64,000 bases of DNA from Humulus lupulus (Eukaryota; Streptophyta; Magnoliopsida; Rosales; Cannabaceae): contig NC_084802.1 in NCBI RefSeq assembly GCF_963169125.1, forward strand, positions 36,354,607-36,418,606, written 5' to 3'. This document shows positions 26,350 to 39,700 of the stretch, in pieces. A program made the translations under genes and the position numbers. Below the pieces are notes generated by a model, which was not told where the DNA came from, did no database searches, and worked only from the letters and a program-made list of their open reading frames with translations. Within the stretch, counting starts at the first letter, position 1. Each line of letters starts with the position of its first letter.

Positions 26350-28900
26350 TTTGAGTCTTTCACTTTGAAGATGTGCATTAACAATTCCCACTTCTCAATA
26401 CCATATTTAAGATGTGCAATTATTTTGTATTTTTAATGCTAAAAAATTTCAATATTAATTGTAAACCACATTGGCATAGCCAAAATTAGGGTTTGTATAT
26501 TAATAAATTTTATACTGCTAATTATAATTTTTGAAATTAGGGTTTAGATAGTTGGTTATTGTCTTTGAATATGAAGAGTGGCATTTAATATTTAACGTAT
26601 ATTCAATATTTAATTATTCAAACTAACTATTAGTGTAGGCCATAATTATGCAAATGAATTAAATTTCCCACTTCTCAATTCCATATTTATAATCTTTGAA
26701 AAAAAACCCAATAATTAACCCTATATTGTTGTAGCCGAAATTAATGATAAAAAATATATTTTTATATAATAATTAATTATGTACCAAATGCTAGGATATA
26801 TATATTCTTTGAGTCTTTCAAATTGAAGAGGTGCATTAACAATTCCCACTTCTTAATACCATATTTAAGATGTGCAATTATTTTGTATTTTTAATTCTAA
26901 AAAATTTCAATAATAATTGTAAACCACATTGGCATAGCCGAAATTAGGGTTTGTATATTAATAAATTTTACACATCTAATTATAATTTTTGAAATTAGGG
27001 ATTAGATAGTTGGTTATTGTCTTTGAATATGAAGAGGTGCATTTAATATTTAACGTATATTCAATATTTAATTATTCAAAGTAACTATTAAGGTAGGCCC
27101 TAATTATGCAAATGAATTAAATTTCCCAATTCTCAATACCATATTTATAATCTTTGAAAAAAAAACCCAATGATTAACCCTAAATTGTTGTAGCCGAAAT
27201 TAATGATAAAAAATATATTTTTATATAATAATTAATTATTTACCAAATGCTAGGATATATATATTCTTTGAGTCTTTCAAATTGAAGAGGTGCATTAAAA
27301 ATTCCCACTTCTTAATACAATATTTAAGATGTGCAATTATTTTGTATTTTTAATGCTAAAAAATTTCAATATTAATTGTAAACCACATTGGCATAGCCAA
27401 AATTAGGGTTTGTATATTAATAAATTTTACACATCTAATTATAAATTTTGAAATTAGGGTTTAGATAGTTGGTTATTGTATTTGAATATGAAGAGGTGCA
27501 TTTAATATTTAACGTATATTCAATATTTAATTGTTCAAACTAACTATTAGTGTAGGCCCTAATTATGCAAATGAATTAAATTTTCCAATTCTCAATACCA
27601 TATTTATAATCAATGAAAAAAATACCCAATAATTAACCCTATATTTTTGTAGCCGAAATTAATGATAAAAAATATATTTTTATAGAATAATTAATTATTT
27701 ACCAAATGCTAGGATATATATATAGTCTTTGAGTCTTTCACTTTGAAGATGTGCATTAACAATTCCCACTTCTCAATACCATATTTAAGATGTGCAATTA
27801 TTTTGTATTTTTAATGCTAAAAAATTTCAATATTAATTGTAAACCACAATTGGCATAGCCGAAATTAGGGTTTTTAATATTAATAAATTTTACACATCTA
27901 ATTATAATTTTTGAAATTAGGGTTTAGATAGTAGGTTATTGTCTTTGAATATGAAGAGGTGCATTTAATATTTAACGTATATTCAATATTTAATTGTTCA
28001 AACTAACTATTAGTGTAGGCCATAATTATGAAATGAATTAAATTTTCCAATTCTCAATACCATATTTATAATATTTGAAAAAAAACACAATAATTAACCC
28101 TATATTGTTGTAGCCGAAATTAAAGATAAAAAATATATTTTTATATAATAATTAATTATTTACCAAATGCTAGGATATATATATTCTTTGAGTCTTTCAA
28201 ATTGAAGAGGTGCATTAAAAATTCCCACTTCTTAATACGATATTTAAGATGTGCAATTATTTTGTATTTTTAATGCTAAAAAATTTCAATATTAATTGTA
28301 AACCACATTGGTATAGCCAAAATTAGGGTTTGTATATTAATAAATTTTACACATCTAATTATAATTTTTGAAATTAGGGTTTAGATAGTTGGTTATTGTA
28401 TTTGAATATGAAGAGGTGCATTTAATATTTAACGTATATTCAATATTTAATTGTTCAAACTAACTATTAGTGTAGGCCCTAATTATGCAAATGAATTAAA
28501 TTTTCCAATTCTCAATACCATATTTATAATCTTTGAAAAAAATACCCAATAATTAACCCTATATTTTTGTAGCCGAAATTAATGATAAAAAATATATTTT
28601 TATAGAATAATTAATTATTTACCAAATGCTAGGATATATATATAGTCTTTGAGTCTTTCACTTTGAAGATGTGCATTAACAATTCCCACTTCTCAATACC
28701 ATATTTAAGATATGCAATTATTTTGTATTTTTAATGCTAAAAAATTTCAATATTAATTGTAAACCACATTGGCATAGCCGAAATTAGGGTTTGTATATTA
28801 ATAAATTTTACACATCTAATTATAATTTTTGAAATTAGGGTTTAGATAGTAGGTTATTGTCTTTGAATATGAAGAGGTGCATTTAATATTTAACGTATAT
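26350..28900. repeat. Five-monomer block, copy 1 of the 7819-bp-offset pair
   Basis: Anchors 26350, 26808, 27267, 27728, 28187 and 28648 match 34169, 34627, 35086, 35547, 36006 and 36467, all at offset 7819 (17 monomers), with type order B A A B A B in both. Shared rare marks: AAGAGTGGCATT, CCCACTTCTCAATTCC, AGGGATTAG (26997), AACTATTAAGGTAGGCC (27085), CCCTAAATTGTTG (27178), TAATCAATGAAAAAAATACCC (27608) and TTAAAGATAAAAAA (28122). Differences: AATACAATATT (27316) versus AATACGATATT, CATAGCC versus CATGGCC (35214), and AAGATATGC (28708) versus AAGATGTGC. Confidence 0.86.
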
Positions 28901-28909
28901 TCAATATTT

Positions 28910-30750
28910 AATAGTTCAAACTAACTATTAGTGTAGGCCCTAATTATGCAAATGAATTAAATTTCCCAATTCTCAATACCATATTTATAATCTTTGAAAA
29001 AAAAACCCAATAATTAACCCTATATTTTTGTAGCCGAAATTAATGATAAAAAATATATTTTTATAGAATAATTAATTATTTACCAAATGCTAGGATATAT
29101 ATATAGTCTTTGAGTCTTTCACTTTGAAGATGTGCATTAACAATTCCCACTTCTCAATACCATATTTAAGATGTGCAATTATTTTGTATTTTTAATGCTA
29201 AAAAATTTCAATATTAATTGTAAACCACAATTGGCATAGCCGAAATTAGGGTTTTTAATATTAATAAATTTTACACATCTAATTATAATTTTTGAAATTA
29301 GGGTTTAGATAGTAGGTTATTGTCTTTGAATATGAAGAGGTGCATTTAATATTTAACGTATATTCAATATTTAATTGTTCAAACTAACTATTAGTGTAGG
29401 CCATAATTATGCCAATGAATTAAATTTTCCAATTCTCAATACCATATTTATAATATTTGAAAAAAAACACAATAATTAACCCTATATTGTTGTAGCCGAA
29501 ATTAATGATAAAAAATATATTTTTATATAATAATTAATTATTTACCAAATGCTAGGATATATATATTCTTTGAGTCTTTCAAATTGAAGAGGTGCATTAA
29601 AAATTCCCACTTCTTAATACGATATTTAAGATGTGCAATTATTTTGTATTTTTAATGCTAAAAAATTTCAATATTAATTGTAAACCACATTGGCATAGCC
29701 AAAATTAGGGTTTGTATATTAATAAATTTTACACATCTAATTATAATTTTTGAAATTAGGGTTTAGATAGTTGGTTATTGTATTTGAATATGAAGAGGTG
29801 CATTTAATATTTAACGTATATTCAATATTTAATAGTTCAAACTAACTATTAGTGTAGGCCCTAATTATGCAAATGAATTAAATTTCCCAATTCTCAATAC
29901 CATATTTATAATCTTTGAAAAAAAAACCCAATAATTAACCCTATATTTTTGTAGCCGAAATTAATGATAAAAAATATATTTTTATAGAATAATTAATTAT
30001 TTACCAAATGCTAGGATATATATATAGTCTTTGAGTCTTTCACTTTGAAGATGTGCATTAACAATTCCCACTTCTCAATACCATATTTAAGATGTGCAAT
30101 TATTTTGTATTTTTAATGCTAAAAAATTTCAATATTAATTGTAAACCACAATTGGCATAGCCGAAATTAGGGTTTTTAATATTAATAAATTTTACACATC
30201 TAATTATAATTTATGAAATTAGGGTTTAGATAGTAGGTTATTGTCTTTGAATATGAAGAGGTGCATTTAATATTTAACGTATATTCAATATTTAATTGTT
30301 CAAACTAACTATTAGTGTAGGCCATAATTATGCAAATGAATTAAATTTTCCAATTCTCAATACCATATTTATAATCTTTGAAAAAAAAACCCAATAATTA
30401 ACCCTATATTTTTGTAACCGAAATTAATGATAAAAAATATATTTTTATAGAATAATTAATTATTTACCAAATGCTAGGATATATATATAGTCTTTGAGTC
30501 TTTCACTTTGAAGATGTGCATTAACAATTCCCACTTCTCAATACCATATTTAAGATGTGCAATTATTTTGTATTTTTAATGCTAAAAAATTTCAATATTA
30601 ATTGTAAACCACAATTGGCATAGCCGAAATTAGGGTTTTTAATATTAATAAATTTTACACATCTAATTATAATTTTTGAAATTAGGGTTTAGATAGTAGG
30701 TTATTGTCTTTGAATATGAAGAGGTGCATTTAATATTTAACGTATATTCA
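28910..30750. repeat. Displaced partial fourth copy of the 7/8-monomer repeat
   Basis: Anchors 29109, 29569, 30030 and 30493 match 23125, 23585, 24046 and 24509 at offset 5984 (13 monomers). The diagnostic AATTTATGAAATT (30207), GTAACCG (30415) and AATAGTTC are all present. It lacks the private AAATATT of copy 3, so it was not copied from that exact sequence as it now stands, or it predates that change. The 5' partner is a hybrid unit (anchor 28648) that begins type B and ends type A. The 3' end switches near 30750 to AAAATAACTATCAGTG. Confidence 0.8.
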
Positions 30751-33700
30751 ATATTTAATTGTTCAAAATAACTATCAGTGTAGGCCATAATTATGAAATG
30801 AATTAAATTTTCCAATTCTCAATACCATATTTATAATATTTGAAAAAAAACACAATAATTAACCCTATATTGTTGTAGCCGAAATTAATAATAAAAAATA
30901 TATTTTTATATAATAATTAATTATTTGCCAAATGCTTGGATATATATAGTCTTTGAGTCTTTCAATTTGAAGAGGTGCATTAACAATTCCCACTTCTCAA
31001 TACCATATTTAAGCTGTGCAATTATTTTGTATTTTTAATGCTAAAAAATTTCAATATTAATTGTAAACCACATTGGCATAGCCGAAATTAGGGTTTGTAT
31101 ATTAATAAATTTTACACATCTAATTATAATTTTTGAAATTAGGGTTTAGATAGTTTGTTATTGTATTTGAATATGAAGAGGTGCATTTAATATTTAACGT
31201 ATATTCAATATTTAATTGTTCAAACTAACTATTAGTGTAGGCCCTAATTATGCAAATGAATTAAATTTTCCAATTCTCAATACCATATTTATAATATTTG
31301 AAAAAAAAAACACAATAATTAACCCTATATTGTTGTAGCCTAAATTAATAATAAAAAATATATTTTTATATAAAAATTAATTATATGCCAAATGCTAGGA
31401 TATATATAGTCTTTGAGTCTTTCAATTTGAAGAGGTGCATTAACAATTCCCACTTCTCAATACCATATTTAAGATGTGCAATTATTTTGTATTTTTAATT
31501 CTAAAAAATTTCAATAATAATTGTAAACCACATTGGCATAGCCGAAATTAGGGTTTGTATATTAATAAATTTTACACATCTATCTATAATTTTTGAAATT
31601 AGGGTTTAGATAGTTGGTTATTGTCTTTGAATATGAAGAGGTGCATTTAATATTTAACGTATATTCAATATTTAATTATTCAAACTAACTATTAGTGTAG
31701 GCCATAATTATGCAAATGAATTAAATTTCCCAATTCTCAATACCATATTTATAATCTTTCAAAAAAAAACCCAATAATTTACCCTATATTGTTGTAGCCG
31801 AAATTAATGATAAAAAATATATTTTTATATAATAATTAATTATTTACCAAATGCTAGGATATATAAATTCTTTGAGTCTTTCAAATTGAAGAGGTTCATT
31901 AACAATTCCCACTTCTTAATACCATATTTAAGATGTGCAATTATTTTGTATTTTTAATGCTAAAAAATTTCAATATTAAATGTAAACCACATTGGCATAG
32001 CCAAAATTAGGGTTTGTATATTAATAAATTTTACACATCTAATTATAATTTTTGAAATTAGGGTTTAGATAGTTTGTTATTGTATTTGAACATGAAGAGG
32101 TGCATTTAATATTTAACGTATATTCAATATTTAATTGTTCAAACTAACTATTAGTGTAGGCCCTAATTATGCAAATGAATTAAATTTTCCAATTCTCAAT
32201 ACCATATTTATAATATTTGAAAAAAAAAACACAATAATTAACCCTATATTGTTGTAGCCTAAATTAATAATAAAAAATATATTTTTATATAATTATTAAT
32301 TACTTGCGAAATGCTAGGATATATATAGTCTTTGAGTCTTTCAATTTGAAGAGGTGCATTAACAATTCCCACCTCTCAATACCATATTTAAGATGTGCAA
32401 TTATTTTGTATTTTTAATGCTAAAAAATTTCAATATTAATTGTAAACCACATTGGCATATCCGAAATTAGGGTTTGTATATTAATAAATTTTACACACCT
32501 AATTATAATTTTTGAAATTAGGGTTTAGATAGTTGGTTATTGTCTTTGAATATGAAGAGGTGCATTTAATATTTAACGTATATTCAATATTTAATTGTTC
32601 AAACTAACTATTAGTGTAGGCCATAATTATGCCAATGAATTAAATTTCCCAATTCTCAATACCATATTTAAAATATTTGAAAAAAAAAACACAATAATTA
32701 ACCCTATATTGTTGTAGCCTAAATTAATAATAAAAAATATATTTTTATATAAAAATTAATTATTTGCCAAATGCTAGGATCTATATAGTCTTTGAGTCTT
32801 TCAATTTGAAGAGGTGCATTAACAATTCCCACTTCTCAATACCATATTTAAGATGTGCAATTATTTTGTATTTTTAATTCTAAAAAATTTCAATAATAAT
32901 TGTTAACCACATTGGCATAGCCGAAATTAGGGTTTGTATATTAACAAATTTTACACATCTAACTATAATTTTTGAAATTAGGGTTTAGATAGTTGGTTAT
33001 TGTCTTTGAATATGAAGAGGTGCATTTAATATTTAACGTATGTTCAATATCTAATTATTCAAACTAACTATTAGTGTAGGCCATAATATTGCAAATGAAT
33101 TAAATTTCCCAATTCTCAATACCATATTTATAATCTTTGAAAAAAAAACCCAATAATTTACCCTATATTGTTGTAGCCGAATTAATGATAAAAAATATAT
33201 TTTTATATAATAATTAATTTTTTACCAAATGCTAGGATATATAAATTCTTTGAGTCTTTCAAATTGAAGAGGTGCACTAACAATTCCCACTTCTTAATAC
33301 CATATTTAAGATGTGCAATTATTTTGTATTTTTAATGCTAAAAAATTTCAATATTAATTGTAAACCACATTGGCATAGCCAAAATTAGGGTTTGTATATT
33401 AATAAATTTTACACATCTAATTATAATTTTTGAAATTAGGGTTTAGATAGTTGGTTATTGTATTTGAATATGAAGAGGTGCATTTAATATTTAACGTATA
33501 TTCAATATTTAATTGTTCAAACTAACTATTAGTGTAGGCCCTAATTATGCAAATGAATTAAATTTTCCAATTCTCAATACCATATTTATAATCTTTGAAA
33601 AAAAAACCCAATAATTAACACTATATTGTTGTAGCCAAAATTAATGATAAAAAATATATTTTTAAATAATAATTAATTATTTACCAAATACTAGGATATA

Positions 33701-34168
33701 TATATTCTTTGAGTCTTTCAAATTGAAGAGGTGCATTAACAATTCCCACTTCTCAATACCATATTTAAGAAGTGCAATTATTTTGTATTTTTAATGCTAA
33801 AAAATTTCAATATTAATTGTAAACCACATTGGCATAGCCGAAATTAGGGTTTGTATATTAATAAATTTTACACATCTAATTATAATTTTTGAAATTAGGG
33901 CTTAGATAGTTGGTTAAATTCTTTGAATATGAAGAGGTACATTTAATATTTAACGTATATTCAATATTTAATTATTCAAACTAACTATTAGTGTAGGCCA
34001 TAATTATGCAAATGAATTAAATTTCCCAATTCTCAATACCATATTTATAATCAATGAAAAAAATACCCAATAATTAACCCTATATTTTTGTAGCCGAAAT
34101 TAATGATAAAAAATATATTTTTATAGAATAATTAATTATTTACCAAATGCTAGGATATATATATAGTC
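30750..34168. repeat. Mosaic of C and A units
   Basis: Anchors 30952 to 33708, types C C A C C A A. The unit at 30952 (TGCTTGGAT, AAGCTGTGC at 31013) returns at 37842 (offset 6890, 15 monomers). The pair at 31412/31871 (ATTATATGCC, TCTATCTATAATT, ATATTAAATGTAAACC) returns at 43816/44275 (offset 12404, 27 monomers). From 32557 the block is the partner of 13225-14705. This section is therefore almost wholly made of pieces found elsewhere in the window. Confidence 0.82.
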
Positions 34169-36719
34169 TTTGAGTCTTTCACTTTGAAGATGTGCATTAA
34201 CAATTCCCACTTCTCAATACCATATTTAAGATGTGCAATTATTTTGTATTTTTAATGCTAAAAAATTTCAATATTAATTGTAAACCACATTGGCATAGCC
34301 AAAATTAGGGTTTGTATATTAATAAATTTTATACTGCTAATTATAATTTTTGAAATTAGGGTTTAGATAGTTGGTTATTGTCTTTGAATATGAAGAGTGG
34401 CATTTAATATTTAACGTATATTCAATATTTAATTATTCAAACTAACTATTAGTGTAGGCCATAATTATGCAAATGAATTAAATTTCCCACTTCTCAATTC
34501 CATATTTATAATCTTTGAAAAAAAACCCAATAATTAACCCTATATTGTTGTAGCCGAAATTAATGATAAAAAATATATTTTTATATAATAATTAATTATG
34601 TACCAAATGCTAGGATATATATATTCTTTGAGTCTTTCAAATTGAAGAGGTGCATTAACAATTCCCACTTCTTAATACCATATTTAAGATGTGCAATTAT
34701 TTTGTATTTTTAATTCTAAAAAATTTCAATAATAATTGTAAACCACATTGGCATAGCCGAAATTAGGGTTTGTATATTAATAAATTTTACACATCTAATT
34801 ATAATTTTTGAAATTAGGGATTAGATAGTTGGTTATTGTCTTTGAATATGAAGAGGTGCATTTAATATTTAACGTATATTCAATATTTAATTATTCAAAG
34901 TAACTATTAAGGTAGGCCCTAATTATGCAAATGAATTAAATTTCCCAATTCTCAATACCATATTTATAATCTTTGAAAAAAAAACCCAATGATTAACCCT
35001 AAATTGTTGTAGCCGAAATTAATGATAAAAAATATATTTTTATATAATAATTAATTATTTACCAAATGCTAGGATATATATATTCTTTGAGTCTTTCAAA
35101 TTGAAGAGGTGCATTAAAAATTCCCACTTCTTAATACGATATTTAAGATGTGCAATTATTTTGTATTTTTAATGCTAAAAAATTTCAATATTAATTGTAA
35201 ACCACATTGGCATGGCCAAAATTAGGGTTTGTATATTAATAAATTTTACACATCTAATTATAAATTTTGAAATTAGGGTTTAGATAGTTGGTTATTGTAT
35301 TTGAATATGAAGAGGTGCATTTAATATTTAACGTATATTCAATATTTAATTGTTCAAACTAACTATTAGTGTAGGCCCTAATTATGCAAATGAATTAAAT
35401 TTTCCAATTCTCAATACCATATTTATAATCAATGAAAAAAATACCCAATAATTAACCCTATATTTTTGTAGCCGAAATTAATGATAAAAAATATATTTTT
35501 ATAGAATAATTAATTATTTACCAAATGCTAGGATATATATATAGTCTTTGAGTCTTTCACTTTGAAGATGTGCATTAACAATTCCCACTTCTCAATACCA
35601 TATTTAAGATGTGCAATTATTTTGTATTTTTAATGCTAAAAAATTTCAATATTAATTGTAAACCACAATTGGCATAGCCGAAATTAGGGTTTTTAATATT
35701 AATAAATTTTACACATCTAATTATAATTTTTGAAATTAGGGTTTAGATAGTAGGTTATTGTCTTTGAATATGAAGAGGTGCATTTAATATTTAACGTATA
35801 TTCAATATTTAATTGTTCAAACTAACTATTAGTGTAGGCCATAATTATGAAATGAATTAAATTTTCCAATTCTCAATACCATATTTATAATATTTGAAAA
35901 AAAACACAATAATTAACCCTATATTGTTGTAGCCGAAATTAAAGATAAAAAATATATTTTTATATAATAATTAATTATTTACCAAATGCTAGGATATATA
36001 TATTCTTTGAGTCTTTCAAATTGAAGAGGTGCATTAAAAATTCCCACTTCTTAATACGATATTTAAGATGTGCAATTATTTTGTATTTTTAATGCTAAAA
36101 AATTTCAATATTAATTGTAAACCACATTGGTATAGCCAAAATTAGGGTTTGTATATTAATAAATTTTACACATCTAATTATAATTTTTGAAATTAGGGTT
36201 TAGATAGTTGGTTATTGTATTTGAATATGAAGAGGTGCATTTAATATTTAACGTATATTCAATATTTAATTGTTCAAACTAACTATTAGTGTAGGCCCTA
36301 ATTATGCAAATGAATTAAATTTTCCAATTCTCAATACCATATTTATAATCTTTGAAAAAAATACCCAATAATTAACCCTATATTTTTGTAGCCGAAATTA
36401 ATGATAAAAAATATATTTTTATAGAATAATTAATTATTTACCAAATGCTAGGATATATATATAGTCTTTGAGTCTTTCACTTTGAAGATGTGCATTAACA
36501 ATTCCCACTTCTCAATACCATATTTAAGATGTGCAATTATTTTGTATTTTTAATGTTAAAAAATTTCAATATTAATTGTAAACCACATTGGCATAGCCGA
36601 AATTAGGGTTTGTATATTAATAAATTTTACACATCTAATTATAATTTTTGAAATTAGGGTTTAGATAGTAGGTTATTGTCTTTGAATATGAAGAGGTGCA
36701 TTTAATATTTAACGTATAT
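34169..36719. repeat. Five-monomer block, copy 2 of the 7819-bp-offset pair
   Basis: Partner of 26350-28900, same orientation and same spacings, with the rare marks AGGGATTAG, AACTATTAAGGTAGGCC and TTAAAGATAAAAAA. It has its own substitutions CATGGCC (35214) and AATGTTAAAAAA (36554). The match stops near 36730, where this copy reads AATTGTTCAAACTAACTATCAG and copy 1 reads AATAGTTC. Parts of the same haplotype (AATTCCATATT, CCCTAAATTGTTG, TAATCAATGAAAAAAATACCC) occur a third time at 39540-40500, there with AAAGAAAAACCC (40027) and AGGTGCACTAAC substituted. Confidence 0.85.
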
Positions 36720-39700
36720 TCAATATTTAATTGTTCAAACTAACTATCAGTGTAGGCCATAATTATGCAATTAAATTAAATTTCCCAATTCTCAATACCA
36801 TATTTATAATATTTGAAAAAAAAACACAATAATTAACCCTATATTGTTGTTGCCGAAATTAATGATAAAAAATATATTTTTATATAATAATTAAGTATTT
36901 TCCAAATTCTAGAATATATATAGTCTTTGAGTCTTTCAATTTGAAGAGGTGCATTAACAATTCCCACTTCTCAATACCATATTTAAGATGTGCAATTATT
37001 TTGTATTTTTAATGCTAAAAAATTTCAATATTAATTGTAAACCACATTGGCATAGCCGAAATTAGGGTTTGTATATTAACAAATTTTACACATCTAACTA
37101 TAATTTTTGAAATTAGGGTTTAGACAGTTGGATATTGTCTTTGAATATGAAGAGGTGCATTTAATATTTAACGTATATTCAATATTTAATTGTTCAAGCT
37201 AACTATTAGTGTAGGCCCTAATTATGCAAATGAATTAAATTTTCCAGTTCTCAATACCATATTTATAATCTTTGAAAAAAAAACCCAATAATTAACCCTA
37301 TCTTGTTGGAGCCAAAATTAATGATAAAAAATATATTTTTATATAATAATTAATTATTTACCAAATGCTAGGATATATATATTCTTTGAGTCTTTCAAAT
37401 TGAAGAGGTGCATTAACAATTCCCACTTCTCAATACCATATTTAAGATGTGCAATTATTTTGTATTTTTAATGCTAAAAAATTTCAATATTAATTGTAAA
37501 CCACATTGGCATAGCCGAAATTAGGGTTTGTATATTAATAAATTTTACACATCTAATTATAATTTTTGAAATTAGGGTTTAGATAGTAGGTTATTGTCTT
37601 TGAATATGAAGAGGTGCATTTAATATTTAACGTATATTCAATATTTAATTGTTCAAACTAACTATTAGTGTAGACCATAATTATGAAATGAATTAAATTT
37701 TCCAATTCTCAATACCATATTTATAATATTTGAAAAAAAACACAATAATTAACCCTATATTGTTGTAGCCGAAATTAATAATAAAAAATATATTTTTATA
37801 TAATAATTAATTATTTGCCAAATGCTTGGATATATATAGTCTTTGAGTCTTTCAATTTGAAGAGGTGCATTAACAATTCCCACTTCTAAATACCATATTT
37901 AAGCTGTGCAATTATTTTGTATTTTTAATGCTAAAAAATTTCAATATTAATTGTAAACCACATTGGCATAGCCGAAATTAGGGTTTGTATATTAATAAAT
38001 TTTACACATCTAATTATAATTTTTGAAATTAGGGTTTAGATAGTTTGTTATTGTATTTGAATATGAAGAGGTGCATTTAATATTTAACGTATATTCAATA
38101 TTTAATTGTTCAAACTAACTATTAGTGTAGGCCCTAATTATGCAAATGAATTAAATTTTCCAATTCTCAATACCATATTTATAATATTTGAAAAAAAAAC
38201 ACAATAATTAACCCTATATTGTTGTAGCCTAAATTAAGAATAAAAAATATATTTTTATATAATAATTAATTATTTGCGAAATGCTAGGATATATATAGTC
38301 TTTGAGTCTTTCAATTTGAAGAGGTGCATTAACAATTCCTACTTCTCAATACCATATTTAAGATGTGCAATTATTTTGTATTTTTAATGCTAAAAAATTT
38401 CAATATTAATTGTAAACCACATTGGCAGAGCCGAAATTAGGGTTTGTATATTAATAAATTTTACACACCAAATTATAATTTTTAAAATTAGGGTTTAGAT
38501 AGTTGGTTATTGTCTTTGAATATGAAGAGGTGCATTTAATATTTAACGTATATTCAATATTTAATTGTTCAAACTAACTATTAGTGTAGGCCATAATTAT
38601 GCCAATGAATTAAATTTCCCAATTCTCAATACCATATTTATAATATTTCATAAAAAAACACAATAATTAACCCTATATTGTTGTAGCCGAAATTAATAAT
38701 AAAAAATATATTTTTATATAATAATTAATTATTTGCGAATGCTAGGATATATATATAGTCTTTGAGTCATTCAATTTGAAGAGGTGCATTAACAATTCCC
38801 ACTTCTCAATACCATATTTAAGATGTGCAATTATTTTGTATTTTTAATGCTAAAAAATTTCAATATTAATTGTAAACCACATTGGCATAGCCGAAATTAG
38901 GGTTTGTATATTAACAAATTTTACACATCTAACTATAATTTTTGAAATTAGGGTTTAGACAGTTGGTTATTGTCTTTGAATATGAAGAGGTGCATTTAAT
39001 ATTTAACGTATATTCAATATTTAATTGTTCAAGCTAACTATTAGTGTAGGCCCTAATTATGCAAATGAATTAAATTTTCCAGTTCTCAATACCATATTTA
39101 TAATCTTTGAAAAAAAAACCCAATAATTAACCCTATCTTATTGGAGCCAAAATTAATGATAAAAAATATATTTTTATATAATAATTAATTATTTACCAAA
39201 TGCTAGGATATATATATTCTTTGAGTCTTTCAAATTGAAGAGGTGCATTAACAATTCCCACTTCTCAATACCATATTTAAGATGTGCAATTATTTTGTAT
39301 TTTTAATGCTAAAAAATTTCAATATTAATTGTAAACCACATTGGCATAGCCGAAATTAGGGTTTGTATATTAATAAATTTTACACATCTAATTATAATTT
39401 TTGAAATTAGGGTTTAGATAGTTGGTTAAATTCTTTGAATATGAAGAGGTACATTTAATATTTAACGTATATTCAATATTTAATTATTCAAACTAACTAT
39501 TAGTGTAGGCCATAATTATGCAAATGAATTAAATTTCCCAATTCTCAATTCCATATTTATAATCTTTGAAAAAAAACCCAATAATTAACCCTATATTGTT
39601 GTAGCCGAAATTAATGATAAAAAATATATTTTTATATAATAATTAATTATGTACCAAATGCTAGGATATATATATTCTTTGAGTCTTTCAAATTGAAGAG

